A stretch of 64,000 nucleotides of DNA from Parahoeflea halophila (GTDB taxonomy: Bacteria; Pseudomonadota; Alphaproteobacteria; Rhizobiales; Rhizobiaceae), in NCBI RefSeq assembly GCF_900220985.1, contig NZ_OCPC01000003.1, positions 520,655 to 584,654 of the forward strand, read 5' to 3'. A program made the translations under genes and the position numbers. Numbering within the stretch: the first letter of the stretch is position 1; the number at the start of each line of letters is the position of its first letter. The notes under the pieces are model-generated. The model was given only the letters and a program-made list of their open reading frames with translations, searched no databases and had not been told where the DNA came from. Positions 39,645 through 48,053 of the stretch are shown piece after piece.

Positions 39645-40589
39645 ATGCTGGGAAGAACCGCAAATGGCCTGTTCTGGATGTTCCGCTACATCGAGCGCGC
39701 AGAGAACACGGCACGCCTGATCGACGCTGGGTTGCGCATGTCGCTGACCCGGATGCACGGTCACGAGGAGGAATGGGAGTCAGTGCTGCGCAGTTCGGGT
39801 GTGTTCAGCGCCTATTGCGAGAACTATCCCGAAGTGACGAGTTCTGATGCCATCAATTACCTGTTGCGCGACAGATCCAACCCTTCGAGCATTGTGTGTG
39901 CCATCGAAGCCGCCCGCAACAATGGCCGCATGGTGCGCACGGCGCTGACCCGGGAAGCCTGGGAAGCGACCAACGAGTGCTATCTCGACATCAAGTCGCA
40001 ACTGGCACGCAAGCCCTCGAATGCAGACCTGCCGGCGATCATCGACAATATCAAACAGCGAACGGGACTGATCCGCGGCGCGTTCCACGGCACCATGCTG
40101 CGCAACGAGCAATACAATTTCTGCCGCATCGGCACGTTCATCGAGCGGGCCGACAACACCGCGCGCATACTGGACGTCAAGTATTACGTGCTGCTGCCGG
40201 CGGCATTCCAGGTCGGCTCGTCACTCGACAATGTGCAATGGGAATCAATCCTGAGATCGGTGTCGGCGCACAGGTCCTATGGCTGGGTCTATGATGACGA
40301 CTACAAGCCAGCCAATATTGCCGATTTCCTGATCCTGAACGGACGCATGCCGCGCTCACTGGCCTATTGCTACGACAAGATCAATGCGAACCTTTCCTAC
40401 CTCGAACGGGAATATGGCAAGGGCGCCGCCTGTCATGAAACCGCAAAGGCCACGCTTGGCATGTTGCGCGAACGGGAGATACAGGCAATCATGGACACAG
40501 GGCTGCACGAGTTTCTACAGGGTTTCATCAGCCAGAACAGCCGGGTTGCTGCCGAGATTTCGGAAGCCTACCGGTTCTACCAGGACTGA
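39645..40589 (+). CDS. Alpha-E domain protein
   Basis: This 314-residue all-helical protein belongs to the alpha-E (DUF403) family, which almost always follows the circularly permuted ATP-grasp gene. It begins MLGRTANGLFWMFRYIERAENTAR, and a second ERADNTARILDVKYY block lies in the middle. These conserved ER-(A/E)-NTAR motifs appear twice, suggesting an internal repeat. It starts two bases after the ATP-grasp stop. Its biochemical role is unknown. Confidence 0.9.
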   Translation: MLGRTANGLFWMFRYIERAENTARLIDAGLRMSLTRMHGHEEEWESVLRSSGVFSAYCENYPEVTSSDAINYLLRDRSNPSSIVCAIEAARNNGRMVRTALTREAWEATNECYLDIKSQLARKPSNADLPAIIDNIKQRTGLIRGAFHGTMLRNEQYNFCRIGTFIERADNTARILDVKYYVLLPAAFQVGSSLDNVQWESILRSVSAHRSYGWVYDDDYKPANIADFLILNGRMPRSLAYCYDKINANLSYLEREYGKGAACHETAKATLGMLREREIQAIMDTGLHEFLQGFISQNSRVAAEISEAYRFYQD

Positions 40590-40593
40590 TCTG

Positions 40594-41388
40594 ATGCAGC
40601 TCAAGATTTCCCACATCACCGAGTACGCCTATGCGCATCCCGTGCGCTACGCCTTGCAACGCCTCAGGCTGACACCACAAAGCAGCCAGTTGCAGAGCGT
40701 GGAATCCTGGTCGACGGAAGTTGAAGGCGGCACGGTGGAGGCGCGCTATATCGACCACTTCGGCAATGTCGTCGAGCTCGTCAGTGCAAGCCGCGACACA
40801 GAAGCCATCAAGGTGGTGGCCTCGGGCCTGGTGGGAACCAGCGACAACAGCGGCGTTGCCGGACCGCACCGGGCATACATGCCGCTCTGGCTCTACCAGC
40901 GTGAAACAGCGCTGACCAGGCCGGGCAAGATGATCCGTGAACTTGTGCGCAGCGTCGGCAAGGGTGAACCGCTCGAACAATTGCACGACCTGATGCGGAC
41001 GCTCAACAAGACCATGGCCTATGTTCCGGGTGCGACCCAGACCAAGACGATCGCCGAGGATGCATTGGCGGCGGGCCAAGGCGTCTGCCAGGATCATGCC
41101 CAAGCCTTTGCGGCGGCAGCAAGGGTGATGGGATATCCGGCGCGATACGTTTCGGGTTACCTGATGATGGAAGATGGCACCGACCAGGCAGCAAGCCACG
41201 CCTGGGCGGAAGCTCATGTCGAGGGGCTCGGATGGGTCGGCTTCGACCCGGCCAACAATATGTGCCCCGATGACCGCTATGTGCACATTGCCCATGGCCT
41301 CGACTACAAGGATGCGGCACCAATTTCAGGCATCCGCACCGGCTCCGGCGAAGAACAGCTTGCAGTCCGCATTACTGTGGAGCAATAA
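40594..41388 (+). CDS. Transglutaminase-like protease-fold protein
   Basis: This 264-residue protein has an N-terminal beta domain (Bact_transglu_N, starting MQLKISHITEYAYAHPV) and a transglutaminase core. The catalytic triad is visible: Cys in GQGVCQDHAQAF (about residue 164), His in SHAWAEAHV (about 201) and Asp in GFDPANN (about 217). Such proteins usually act as peptidases or amidases. It starts four bases after the alpha-E stop. In this context it may cleave the product of the ATP-grasp ligase. Confidence 0.92.
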   Translation: MQLKISHITEYAYAHPVRYALQRLRLTPQSSQLQSVESWSTEVEGGTVEARYIDHFGNVVELVSASRDTEAIKVVASGLVGTSDNSGVAGPHRAYMPLWLYQRETALTRPGKMIRELVRSVGKGEPLEQLHDLMRTLNKTMAYVPGATQTKTIAEDALAAGQGVCQDHAQAFAAAARVMGYPARYVSGYLMMEDGTDQAASHAWAEAHVEGLGWVGFDPANNMCPDDRYVHIAHGLDYKDAAPISGIRTGSGEEQLAVRITVEQ

Positions 41389-41424
41389 GAATCCTGCTTA
41401 ATCTTCGGAGCTGATTCGCACATC

Positions 41425-42159
41425 ATGACTTATTGTGTTGGGCTGCGCCTCAACAAGGGCCTCGTGTTCATGTCCGACACCCGCACCAATGCCGGCGTCG
41501 ACAACATTTCAACCTTTCGCAAGATGTATACCTGGAGCGCACCTGGCGACCGGCTGATGACCCTGTTGTCGGCGGGGAACCTGGCCACGACGCAGACCGT
41601 GGTAAGCATGCTGGAAGAGCATTCAAAGGCTGCTGAAGAGCGGCAACCCGACATCATGAAAGTACCTTCGATGTTCGAGGCGGCGCGGCTGATCGGGCAG
41701 ACGGTCCGCGAGGTGATCAAGACAGCATCGGATGGTGGATACCAGAGCGAGGCCGGCTTCAGTGCGACATTCATCCTGGGTGGACAGGTGGCCGGCGGCG
41801 CGATGCGCCTGTTCCTGATCTATCCCGAAGGCAATTTCATCGAAGCCACCGATGACAACCCGTTCTTCCAGATTGGCGAGCACAAATACGGCAAGCCGAT
41901 CCTGGTTCGCGCCTACGACCCGGAAATGAGCTTCGAGATGGCCACCAAGCTGCTCTGTGTCTCGTTTGACTCGACGCTCAAATCCAACCTCTCGGTGGGG
42001 TTGCCGCTGGATCTGCAGTTCTACGAGATCGACAGCCTGACCAAGGGGTATGAGCGGCGGATCCAGGCCACCGATCCCTATTATCGCAGGATTTCAGACG
42101 GGTGGTCTGATGCGCTGCGCTCGGCCTTCAACAGCCTTCCGGAATTCGAACGGGACTGA
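41425..42159 (+). CDS. Anbu (ancestral beta subunit) proteasome-like peptidase
   Basis: This 244-residue Ntn-hydrolase is Anbu, the bacterial proteasome-related protein. After loss of the initiator Met, Thr1 would be exposed (MTYCVG), Asp falls at position 17 (FMSDTR) and a Lys at about 32, matching the proteasomal Thr-Asp-Lys set. Anbu assembles into an open helical or ring-like particle in studied species; its substrates are unknown. It follows the transglutaminase gene by 36 bases and ends the operon, 30 bases before the convergent ureG. Confidence 0.92.
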   Translation: MTYCVGLRLNKGLVFMSDTRTNAGVDNISTFRKMYTWSAPGDRLMTLLSAGNLATTQTVVSMLEEHSKAAEERQPDIMKVPSMFEAARLIGQTVREVIKTASDGGYQSEAGFSATFILGGQVAGGAMRLFLIYPEGNFIEATDDNPFFQIGEHKYGKPILVRAYDPEMSFEMATKLLCVSFDSTLKSNLSVGLPLDLQFYEIDSLTKGYERRIQATDPYYRRISDGWSDALRSAFNSLPEFERD

Positions 42160-42189
42160 AGCTCGCGTTCTTCGCTTCGAACGCTTTGG

Positions 42190-42822
42190 CTATTGCGCTG
42201 CTGCGGCGGGTCGTAGACCGCCGGTTTCCTCGATGAATGCTACAACATCCTCGATGCCGGCGCCACGACGCATGTCTGTGAACAGGTACGGACGCCCCTT
42301 TCGCCCGGCAGCTGCATCGCGCTGCATGACCGATAGATCCGCGCCGACATGGGGGGCAAGATCCAACTTGTTGATCAGCAGAAGATCTGAACGGGTGATG
42401 GCCGGTCCGCCCTTGCGCGGGATTTCCTCGCCCTGGCATACGGAGATCACATAGATCGTCAGATCGGCAAGATCGGGTGAGAAGGTGGCAGCCAGATTGT
42501 CGCCGCCCGATTCGATGAAGATCACATCCAGATCCGGATGCTTCTCGGTCAATGCATCGATGGCGCGCAGATTGAGTGACGCATCCTCACGGATGGCCGT
42601 GTGCGGGCAGCCTCCGGTTTCCACGCCGACAACCCGATCCGACGGCAGCGCCTGCATGCGCACCAGTGCCTCGGCGTCTTCGCGGGTGTAGATGTCATTG
42701 GTGATCACAGCGACGGAATAGGTCTCGCGCATAGCCTTGCAGAGCTTGTCGGCAAGCGAAGTCTTGCCGGAACCGACAGGGCCACCGATGCCGACGCGGA
42801 GGGGACCATTGGATGAGGTCAT
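42190..42822 (-). CDS. ureG: Urease accessory GTPase UreG
   Basis: UreG is the GTPase that delivers nickel to urease. The 210-residue protein shows the P-loop [10 protein letters not shown], the [14 protein letters not shown] metal-site Cys-Pro-His motif, [15 protein letters not shown], and [13 protein letters not shown]. The frame is open far upstream inside ureF, which I discard. The ATG overlaps the ureF stop by four bases. It is the last gene of the minus-strand ureE-F-G set. Confidence 0.96.
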   Translation of the reverse strand: MTSSNGPLRVGIGGPVGSGKTSLADKLCKAMRETYSVAVITNDIYTREDAEALVRMQALPSDRVVGVETGGCPHTAIREDASLNLRAIDALTEKHPDLDVIFIESGGDNLAATFSPDLADLTIYVISVCQGEEIPRKGGPAITRSDLLLINKLDLAPHVGADLSVMQRDAAAGRKGRPYLFTDMRRGAGIEDVVAFIEETGGLRPAAAAQ

Positions 42823-43487
42823 GACAGGAACAGCCGTGGTTCGAGGGTCTCGTGATTCAGTGAGGCAATATCGGCCATAAAGGTTGCCGCGCCAAGATCT
42901 TCCAGTGTCGATGCCGTCGCACGAAGCGCTGTTGCCTCGACCACCGGCTCGAGGCCGGCAAGAATTTTCGCAGCACCATCCTGCCCGGTGACCGACAGCC
43001 TGATGGCGCATTGCAGCTGGTTGGAGACAAAGGCATGAAGATAAGCGCCGGCAGTCAGGCTGAGTTCGATGCCGTCCACTCCAGCCGCGATGCCGATTGC
43101 GACCGGCAGCGGCGTGTCCCTGTCTGGAAAGTGCGCTGGGCTCACCCAGTGAGAGACGGCCCGAATGAAGGAGGTCCCCTGCCCCCTCGCCTCGTCGAGA
43201 CGTTGTTGTCCGACACAAAGTGCCAGGCAAAGATCGGTGACCTCTTCAAGCTCGGGCTTTTGACCCACACGACGGTGCGCTTCGGCCAGCAGCACCGAGT
43301 CGTTCCACTGCGCGCCTTGCGTGATCTGAACGCGGATCCAGTCGGAAAGAGAGGATTGATCGCTGACATGGCTGCTCTGGACAGCCTGCTCCAGTCCGGC
43401 GGAATAGGCGAAACCGCCAATCGGGAACACCGGCGACAGCCAGCTCATCAGCTTGAGCAACTGCGCTGCGTTGGTCGTTTCAGTCAT
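42819..43487 (-). CDS. ureF: Urease accessory protein UreF
   Basis: UreF (222 residues) is the helical scaffold that couples UreG to the UreD-urease complex. It contains [24 protein letters not shown], the strongly conserved UreF N-terminus, and the C-terminal [14 protein letters not shown] block. I start at the ATG at 43487 inside the end of ureE (8-base overlap). An ATG four codons earlier (43499) is also possible. The longer open frame upstream is a shadow of ureE. Confidence 0.94.
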   Translation of the reverse strand: MTETTNAAQLLKLMSWLSPVFPIGGFAYSAGLEQAVQSSHVSDQSSLSDWIRVQITQGAQWNDSVLLAEAHRRVGQKPELEEVTDLCLALCVGQQRLDEARGQGTSFIRAVSHWVSPAHFPDRDTPLPVAIGIAAGVDGIELSLTAGAYLHAFVSNQLQCAIRLSVTGQDGAAKILAGLEPVVEATALRATASTLEDLGAATFMADIASLNHETLEPRLFLS

Positions 43488-44019
43488 GGCGATGGCCATG
43501 TTCGTGTTCATGTTCATGTTCATCAAAATGGATATGATCATGGACTTGACCGGCGTGATGATGGTGGGCTTCGTGCGCTCCGCCATAGGCACCGCCTTCG
43601 GGATCAAAAGGCGCGTCGATATCCTCGACCGATGCGCCAAGCCCAATAAGCATTTCGCGGATGACATGATCGCGCCGGATACGGATCGCCGTGTCGGTGA
43701 TCTGTGCGGCCAGATGCCGGTTGCCGATCTGCCAGGCCAGTGACAGCAAATGACGGGTATCTTTGCCGCGGACTTCCATCAATTGCTCGGGCGCGGCGCA
43801 GACCTCTATGATCCGGCCGTCATCAAGCACCAGCCCGTCGCCGTGCCGCAACAGCCGCGCTTGCGGCAGATCGAGCAGGAAGACGATGGCGGCCCCGTTG
43901 TCGAGCCGGTCCGACACCATCCGCATGCGGCGGCGATGCCGCGCGGTTTCATCCAGAGTTATATGTGCGGCGGGATTATCAAAATACCGGGTGACGGAAG
44001 TAGCTGTCGGCAGATTCAT
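43480..44019 (-). CDS. ureE: Urease accessory nickel chaperone UreE
   Basis: UreE binds nickel and hands it to UreG. The 179-residue protein has the family core (RHRRRMRMVSDRL near the start, the GNRHLAAQ nickel-site histidine and DHVIREMLIGLG). The C-terminal tail is very rich in histidine, ending in alternating His-Glu and HRHD, and should store nickel. GGGAG precedes the ATG. The ureEFG block lies 8.2 kb away from ureD and points the other way, unlike the usual contiguous cluster. Confidence 0.95.
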   Translation of the reverse strand: MNLPTATSVTRYFDNPAAHITLDETARHRRRMRMVSDRLDNGAAIVFLLDLPQARLLRHGDGLVLDDGRIIEVCAAPEQLMEVRGKDTRHLLSLAWQIGNRHLAAQITDTAIRIRRDHVIREMLIGLGASVEDIDAPFDPEGGAYGGAHEAHHHHAGQVHDHIHFDEHEHEHEHGHRHD

Positions 44020-44248
44020 GCAGGCTCCCTGTCCAACAGGCGGTCGTTACGATTCGGGCATCTCAACGCGCCGCTACGCCCGGGTTACATCCGGAACAGC
44101 TCTGATCTTAGGCGGCAAATGTCGTTTGGCCAAGCGAGGGTGAGCGGTTTTGTGCACCGCACTTTTCTGCGCTCTGTCGGATGTGGCTGCCCATCCACGA
44201 AATGGGCTGACGCATGCAAAGGCAGGGTCTTCAAAAGGAGGGCGCGAA

Positions 44249-44428
44249 ATGCGGCTGAAGCGAGCAGTGCTAGAGCTTCGCAAGCGATTGCTGCAAACCA
44301 TGGGCAGATCGCGATTGAACCCTAACGACCCGGTTCGTCCGCAGGCGATGAGCTACGCCTTTGCAGCACCTATCTTTTTACTGAGCAGTTCGTATCCGGA
44401 CGTCTTCTGCACACACTCTCAGAGCTGA
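44249..44428 (+). CDS. Possible small basic protein (59 aa)
   Basis: This short frame is supported mainly by a perfect AAAAGGAGG ribosome site eight bases before the ATG. The product begins MRLKRAVLELRKRLLQTM, a basic amphipathic helix, then has a moderately hydrophobic second half. I recognise no family. It converges on, and overlaps by ten bases, the small gene at 44419. It could be a chance frame. Confidence 0.3.
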   Translation: MRLKRAVLELRKRLLQTMGRSRLNPNDPVRPQAMSYAFAAPIFLLSSSYPDVFCTHSQS

Positions 44429-44586
44429 TCGGCGAGATTTCGAAGAGCCTGCTGGCGGGTGGTCCCGAGCGCCTTGAAGGCGGCATCCGGTGTGTGCGCA
44501 AGGCGTTCGGCCTGAAACGCGAAATTGAGCGACTGCCTGGCTGCGCTGAAAAAGCGGCTTACACAATTGGTGCTTTCAGTGGTCAT
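44419..44586 (-). CDS. Small protein (55 aa) with DUF1127-like pattern
   Basis: The product has an aromatic/basic first half (SRFFSAARQSLNFAFQAERL) and a second half, TPDAAFKALGTTRQQALRNL. The latter is reminiscent of DUF1127 small proteins (LSD-x-x-L-x-x-LGL-x-R), though I am not sure of the family. An AAGGAG site lies seven bases before the ATG at 44586. Two tandem operator-like repeats lie just upstream, one of them sharing a nine-base palindrome with the bdhA promoter. That suggests regulation with polyhydroxybutyrate genes. Confidence 0.5.
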   Translation of the reverse strand: MTTESTNCVSRFFSAARQSLNFAFQAERLAHTPDAAFKALGTTRQQALRNLADQL

Positions 44587-44600
44587 GTCATGACTCCTTA

Positions 44601-44637
44601 TATTGCAACGCAATACTATTCCCGTATCGCAGCGCAA
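44601..44637 (-). promoter_or_regulatory. Tandem TTGCG(C/T)TGC(G/A)ATA operator-like repeats
   Basis: On the minus strand two 13-base repeats, TTGCGCTGCGATA (44637-44625) and TTGCGTTGCAATA (44613-44601), match at 11 of 13 positions and start 24 bases apart. The second is part of the palindrome TATTGC-AAC-GCAATA (44601-44615). They lie directly upstream of the AAGGAG site of the 55-residue gene. The TGC-N3-GC(A/G) core resembles PhaR sites. No other gene is evident in 44587-44956. Confidence 0.55.
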
Positions 44638-44956
44638 CAAAGCGCTGAGCGGATCTGGCAGCCATGCGCGAGAATCATGGCTCGGCAGACGGCCGCCGCC
44701 GGATCGAACGGTGGTCTTTCGCCGCGGCATGAATGCGAACCGGAAAATGGTGGAGACGCGGAAGACCTCATTGCTGTTGCGCATGTCGGGCCATTGCCAA
44801 AATCGACAACCGGCATGACAAACCGATTTTCAGGTGATTAAATGATGTGGCCGCCATGTCTTCCGGTCTGGGAGAAGGGTTGGACAAGGGGTCCTGCGGC
44901 TTCACTGCAAGCACTCATGAAAGCGCTTGCATCAGAGGACTTTCTGGGAGGAAAGC

Positions 44957-45913
44957 ATGTTGAAACTGAAATCCGTCAAAACGTTTGTGTTTGCATCAAC
45001 AGTCTCGCTTGCCGCGGCGACTGGCGCTTTGGCGTTTCCGGACAAACCGATCGACTATATCATCCCGTTTGGCCCCGGGGGGGAATCCGACATTTCGGCG
45101 CGCTTCCAGCAGCCCTACTTCAAAGAGAAATTCGGCCAGGATCTGGTCGTCTCCTACAAGCCCGGCGGCGGCGGTGCGGTCGGCTGGGCGCAGCTCAATT
45201 CGATGACTGCCGATGGCTACACCATCATGGGCGTCAACCTGCCGCATATTGTCATCCAGCCGGCGCAGAAGGATGTTGGCTATACCACTGACGACATTAA
45301 CACTTTCTACATGTTCCACTACACGCCCGATGCGATCGTGGTTACCGCTGACAGCCCCTACCAGAGCCTTGACGACCTGATCGCGGACGCCAAGGCCAAC
45401 CCGGGCTCGGTCACCATGTCGGGTTCGGGCAAGGCAACGGCAAACCACCTGGCCCAGATCCGCTTCGACAAACTGGCGGATATCAAGACCACTTATGTTC
45501 CGTTCAAGGGCACCGGCGCCTCGACGACAGCCAATCTCGGCAAGCAGGTCAAAGCGCAATGGGGCTACACCACCGTAGGCGCTGCCCAGGGCGATGCCGT
45601 CCGGATGCTGGCGGTTGCGATGGAAGAGCGGCATCCGCTTTTCCCGGACGTGCCGACCTTCAAGGAACTCGGTTATGACATGGTCGGCGGTGCCTACCGT
45701 GGCATGGCCGCTCCAAAGGACACACCGCCCGAAACGATCAAGGCGCTTTCCGATGCCTTCGGCGCGATCAACGCCGACGAGGCCTTCCGCAAGCAGATGC
45801 TTGATGGCGGCTTTGCCATGCTCGACGTTGATTCCGCAGGTATGGCCGACTTCATGAAGGCCCGCAAGGAGGAGTACCTCCAGGCGGCGACTGAGGCGGG
45901 TCTGCTCAACTGA
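44957..45913 (+). CDS. tctC: Tripartite tricarboxylate transporter binding protein (TctC)
   Basis: This 318-residue periplasmic protein has a signal peptide cleaved after ALA (about residue 26). The mature protein opens FPDKPIDYIIPFGPGGESD, the classic Bug/TctC start. It captures carboxylates such as citrate for the TctAB membrane unit. The ATG at 44957 follows GGGAGGAAA. It heads the operon tctC-tctA-tctB. A short GC-rich hairpin lies after its stop and may protect its message. Confidence 0.92.
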   Translation: MLKLKSVKTFVFASTVSLAAATGALAFPDKPIDYIIPFGPGGESDISARFQQPYFKEKFGQDLVVSYKPGGGGAVGWAQLNSMTADGYTIMGVNLPHIVIQPAQKDVGYTTDDINTFYMFHYTPDAIVVTADSPYQSLDDLIADAKANPGSVTMSGSGKATANHLAQIRFDKLADIKTTYVPFKGTGASTTANLGKQVKAQWGYTTVGAAQGDAVRMLAVAMEERHPLFPDVPTFKELGYDMVGGAYRGMAAPKDTPPETIKALSDAFGAINADEAFRKQMLDGGFAMLDVDSAGMADFMKARKEEYLQAATEAGLLN

Positions 45914-45925
45914 GCCGCCCCTGAA

Positions 45926-45940
45926 AGCCCGGCCCGGGCT
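45926..45940 (+). other. Intercistronic hairpin after tctC
   Basis: AGCCCG-GCC-CGGGCT can form a tight stem between tctC and tctA without a following T run. It is more likely an mRNA-stabilising or processing element than a terminator, and would favour the binding protein over the membrane subunits. Confidence 0.4.
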
Positions 45941-46059
45941 GACCGGTCCGGGCGTTTACCGAAAATGTGGGACCGACTGCCGAACTTGTCCGGCTACGGC
46001 CGGCACGGTCGGGGGCCGCCGCAAGCAGAGCGCACGCTCCCAATTGGGTATGGAACACT

Positions 46060-47574
46060 ATGGGACTTGAACATCTGGCCAATGCGCTGACGCTGACCAA
46101 TCTGGCGCTGGCGCTGTTCGGTGTGGTCGCGGGGACCGTCATCGGATCGATACCCGGGCTGTCGGCAACCATGGCGGTGGCCGTACTGGTTCCGATCACC
46201 TTTTCGATGGCGCCGGCCTCGGCGCTGATCCTGCTCGGGGCCATCTATACCGGCGCGATCTATGGCGGCGCCTATTCCGCCATTCTGCTCAACACGCCCG
46301 GCACGCCATCGGCCATCGGAACGACGTTTGACGGTTATCCCATGGCCAAGCGCGGCGATGGCGATCTGGCTGTGGCCATTGCCTGCTTTGCCAGCGTCTT
46401 CGGCGGCATAGTCGGTGCCTTGGCGTTGCTGCTGCTGGCGCCGCCGCTGTCCTCGGTGGCCCTGGCCTTCGGCCCTGTGGAGTATCTCTGGCTGTCGATC
46501 TTCGGGCTGTCGCTGATCGCCTCGCTGTCGACCGGAAACGTGCTCAAGGGGCTCGCCGGCGGTGCGTTGGGCATGCTCTTGTCCTGTGTCGGCGTTGCCG
46601 AGATTTCAGCCGATATCCGTCTCACATTCGGCGTTTCCCCCATGATCGGCGGCATCGAAGTGGTCGGGGCGCTGATCGGGCTCTATTGCATTCCGGTTCT
46701 GATAGACCTGGTGGCTACGCCGGAGCGGCATCTCAAGGTGGAACAGGGCGTGCGTGCGGTCCGTGTCCGCGAGGCCGCCCTTATCGCCTGGCGCTCGCGC
46801 CTCAACCTGCTGCGGTCTTCGGTCATCGGTACGGTGATCGGGATCCTGCCGGGCGCGGGCGGTTCGGTTGCCGGTCTGGTCGCCTATTCCGAAGCCAAGC
46901 GCACCGCGCGGCCGGATCAGAAATTCGGCGACGGCGAGCCCGATGGCATCATGGCGACGGAATCCGCCAACAATGCCACCGTCGGCGGCGGCTTCATTCC
47001 AACGCTGGTGCTCGGCATTCCCGGGACGCCCCCCGATGCGGTTATTCTCGGTGCGCTTCTGGTGCAGGGGGTTCGCACCGGCCCGACGTTGTTCGACGGC
47101 GGTGGCTCGATCGTCTATACCTTCATTTTCGGCCTGTTCATCGCCACCATCCTGATGCTGCCGACCGGACTGCTGATCGGCCGTTACGCCTACAAGACCA
47201 TTGTCACCATCCCCAAGACCATTCTGGTGCCGGCGGTTGGTTTCATGACCATCATCGGTACCTTTGCCATCCGCAATTCCGTTTCCGATGTCATCATCAT
47301 GATCGTGCTGGGCTCCGTCGGCTGGGTGCTTTCGCGCTTCGGCTTTGCAGCCTCACCGATCGTGCTCGGACTCATCCTCGGGCCGATCGCCGAGCAGGGC
47401 TTCGTTCAGGCCTGGATCATCGGCGATGCAACCGGCAATCTCGCGGGCATGTTCTTTGGCCGGCCGATCTCGCTGGCAATCATCGCCTTCACCATCCTGT
47501 CGCTGGTTTATCCGGTCATACAGAGCAGACGGGCAAAGCGGACCCTTGCAACACAGGCCAATTTAAATGATTGA
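46060..47574 (+). CDS. tctA: Tripartite tricarboxylate transporter large membrane subunit (TctA)
   Basis: This 504-residue protein with about twelve membrane segments is the TctA channel subunit. Family blocks include GTVIGSIPGLSATMAVAVLVP, YGGAYSAILLNTPGTPSAIGTTFDGYPMAKRG and the second-half repeat GILPGAGGSVAGLVAYSEAKR. The ATG at 46060 gives MGLEHLANAL, a usual TctA start, 146 bases after tctC. The order C-A-B differs from the more common C-B-A. Confidence 0.94.
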   Translation: MGLEHLANALTLTNLALALFGVVAGTVIGSIPGLSATMAVAVLVPITFSMAPASALILLGAIYTGAIYGGAYSAILLNTPGTPSAIGTTFDGYPMAKRGDGDLAVAIACFASVFGGIVGALALLLLAPPLSSVALAFGPVEYLWLSIFGLSLIASLSTGNVLKGLAGGALGMLLSCVGVAEISADIRLTFGVSPMIGGIEVVGALIGLYCIPVLIDLVATPERHLKVEQGVRAVRVREAALIAWRSRLNLLRSSVIGTVIGILPGAGGSVAGLVAYSEAKRTARPDQKFGDGEPDGIMATESANNATVGGGFIPTLVLGIPGTPPDAVILGALLVQGVRTGPTLFDGGGSIVYTFIFGLFIATILMLPTGLLIGRYAYKTIVTIPKTILVPAVGFMTIIGTFAIRNSVSDVIIMIVLGSVGWVLSRFGFAASPIVLGLILGPIAEQGFVQAWIIGDATGNLAGMFFGRPISLAIIAFTILSLVYPVIQSRRAKRTLATQANLND

Positions 47575-48025
47575 AACAACGGCAAAAACCGGCCGCAAGG
47601 ACGTTGGCACACTGATTATCGCCAGCCTTTTGATTGGCCTGGGGCTGATCACGCTTTACGACGTAACCACCTATTCCGACAGCGATTCCGTGGTCTTTCC
47701 GAGCTTTGTCGCCTATGCGCTTATCTTCTGCTCGGTGCTGGTGATCATATATTCCTGGCTAAAGCCAAACCCGCACAATGGTTTTGGAACCGGGGACTGG
47801 TGGCGCAGGTTCTTGCTGGTGGCCAGCATGCTCGCAGCTTGCCTGGCAATGCCATTGAGCGGATTTCTGCCGGCCACGGCCATTGCCTTTGCCGGTGGCT
47901 TGATTGCGGCGCGGCACGAAGGCTGGGATGCGCGCAGCGCAATAATATTTGCGCTGTCGGGCGTCTTCATCATGGCCGGTTTCTACAGCCTGTTCCGCTT
48001 TGCCCTGGGTGTGCCCCTGCCCTGA
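47567..48025 (+). CDS. tctB: Tripartite tricarboxylate transporter small membrane subunit (TctB)
   Basis: This 152-residue protein with four hydrophobic segments is the TctB subunit. TctB proteins are poorly conserved, so the call rests on size, topology, a family-typical GLITLYDVTTYSDSDSVVFPSFVAYAL stretch, and position: it overlaps the tctA stop by eight bases. It ends the operon, 28 bases before a convergent epimerase gene. Confidence 0.85.
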   Translation: MIETTAKTGRKDVGTLIIASLLIGLGLITLYDVTTYSDSDSVVFPSFVAYALIFCSVLVIIYSWLKPNPHNGFGTGDWWRRFLLVASMLAACLAMPLSGFLPATAIAFAGGLIAARHEGWDARSAIIFALSGVFIMAGFYSLFRFALGVPLP

Positions 48026-48053
48026 ACGGCAGGGCCACACCCGGCGCGAGGCC

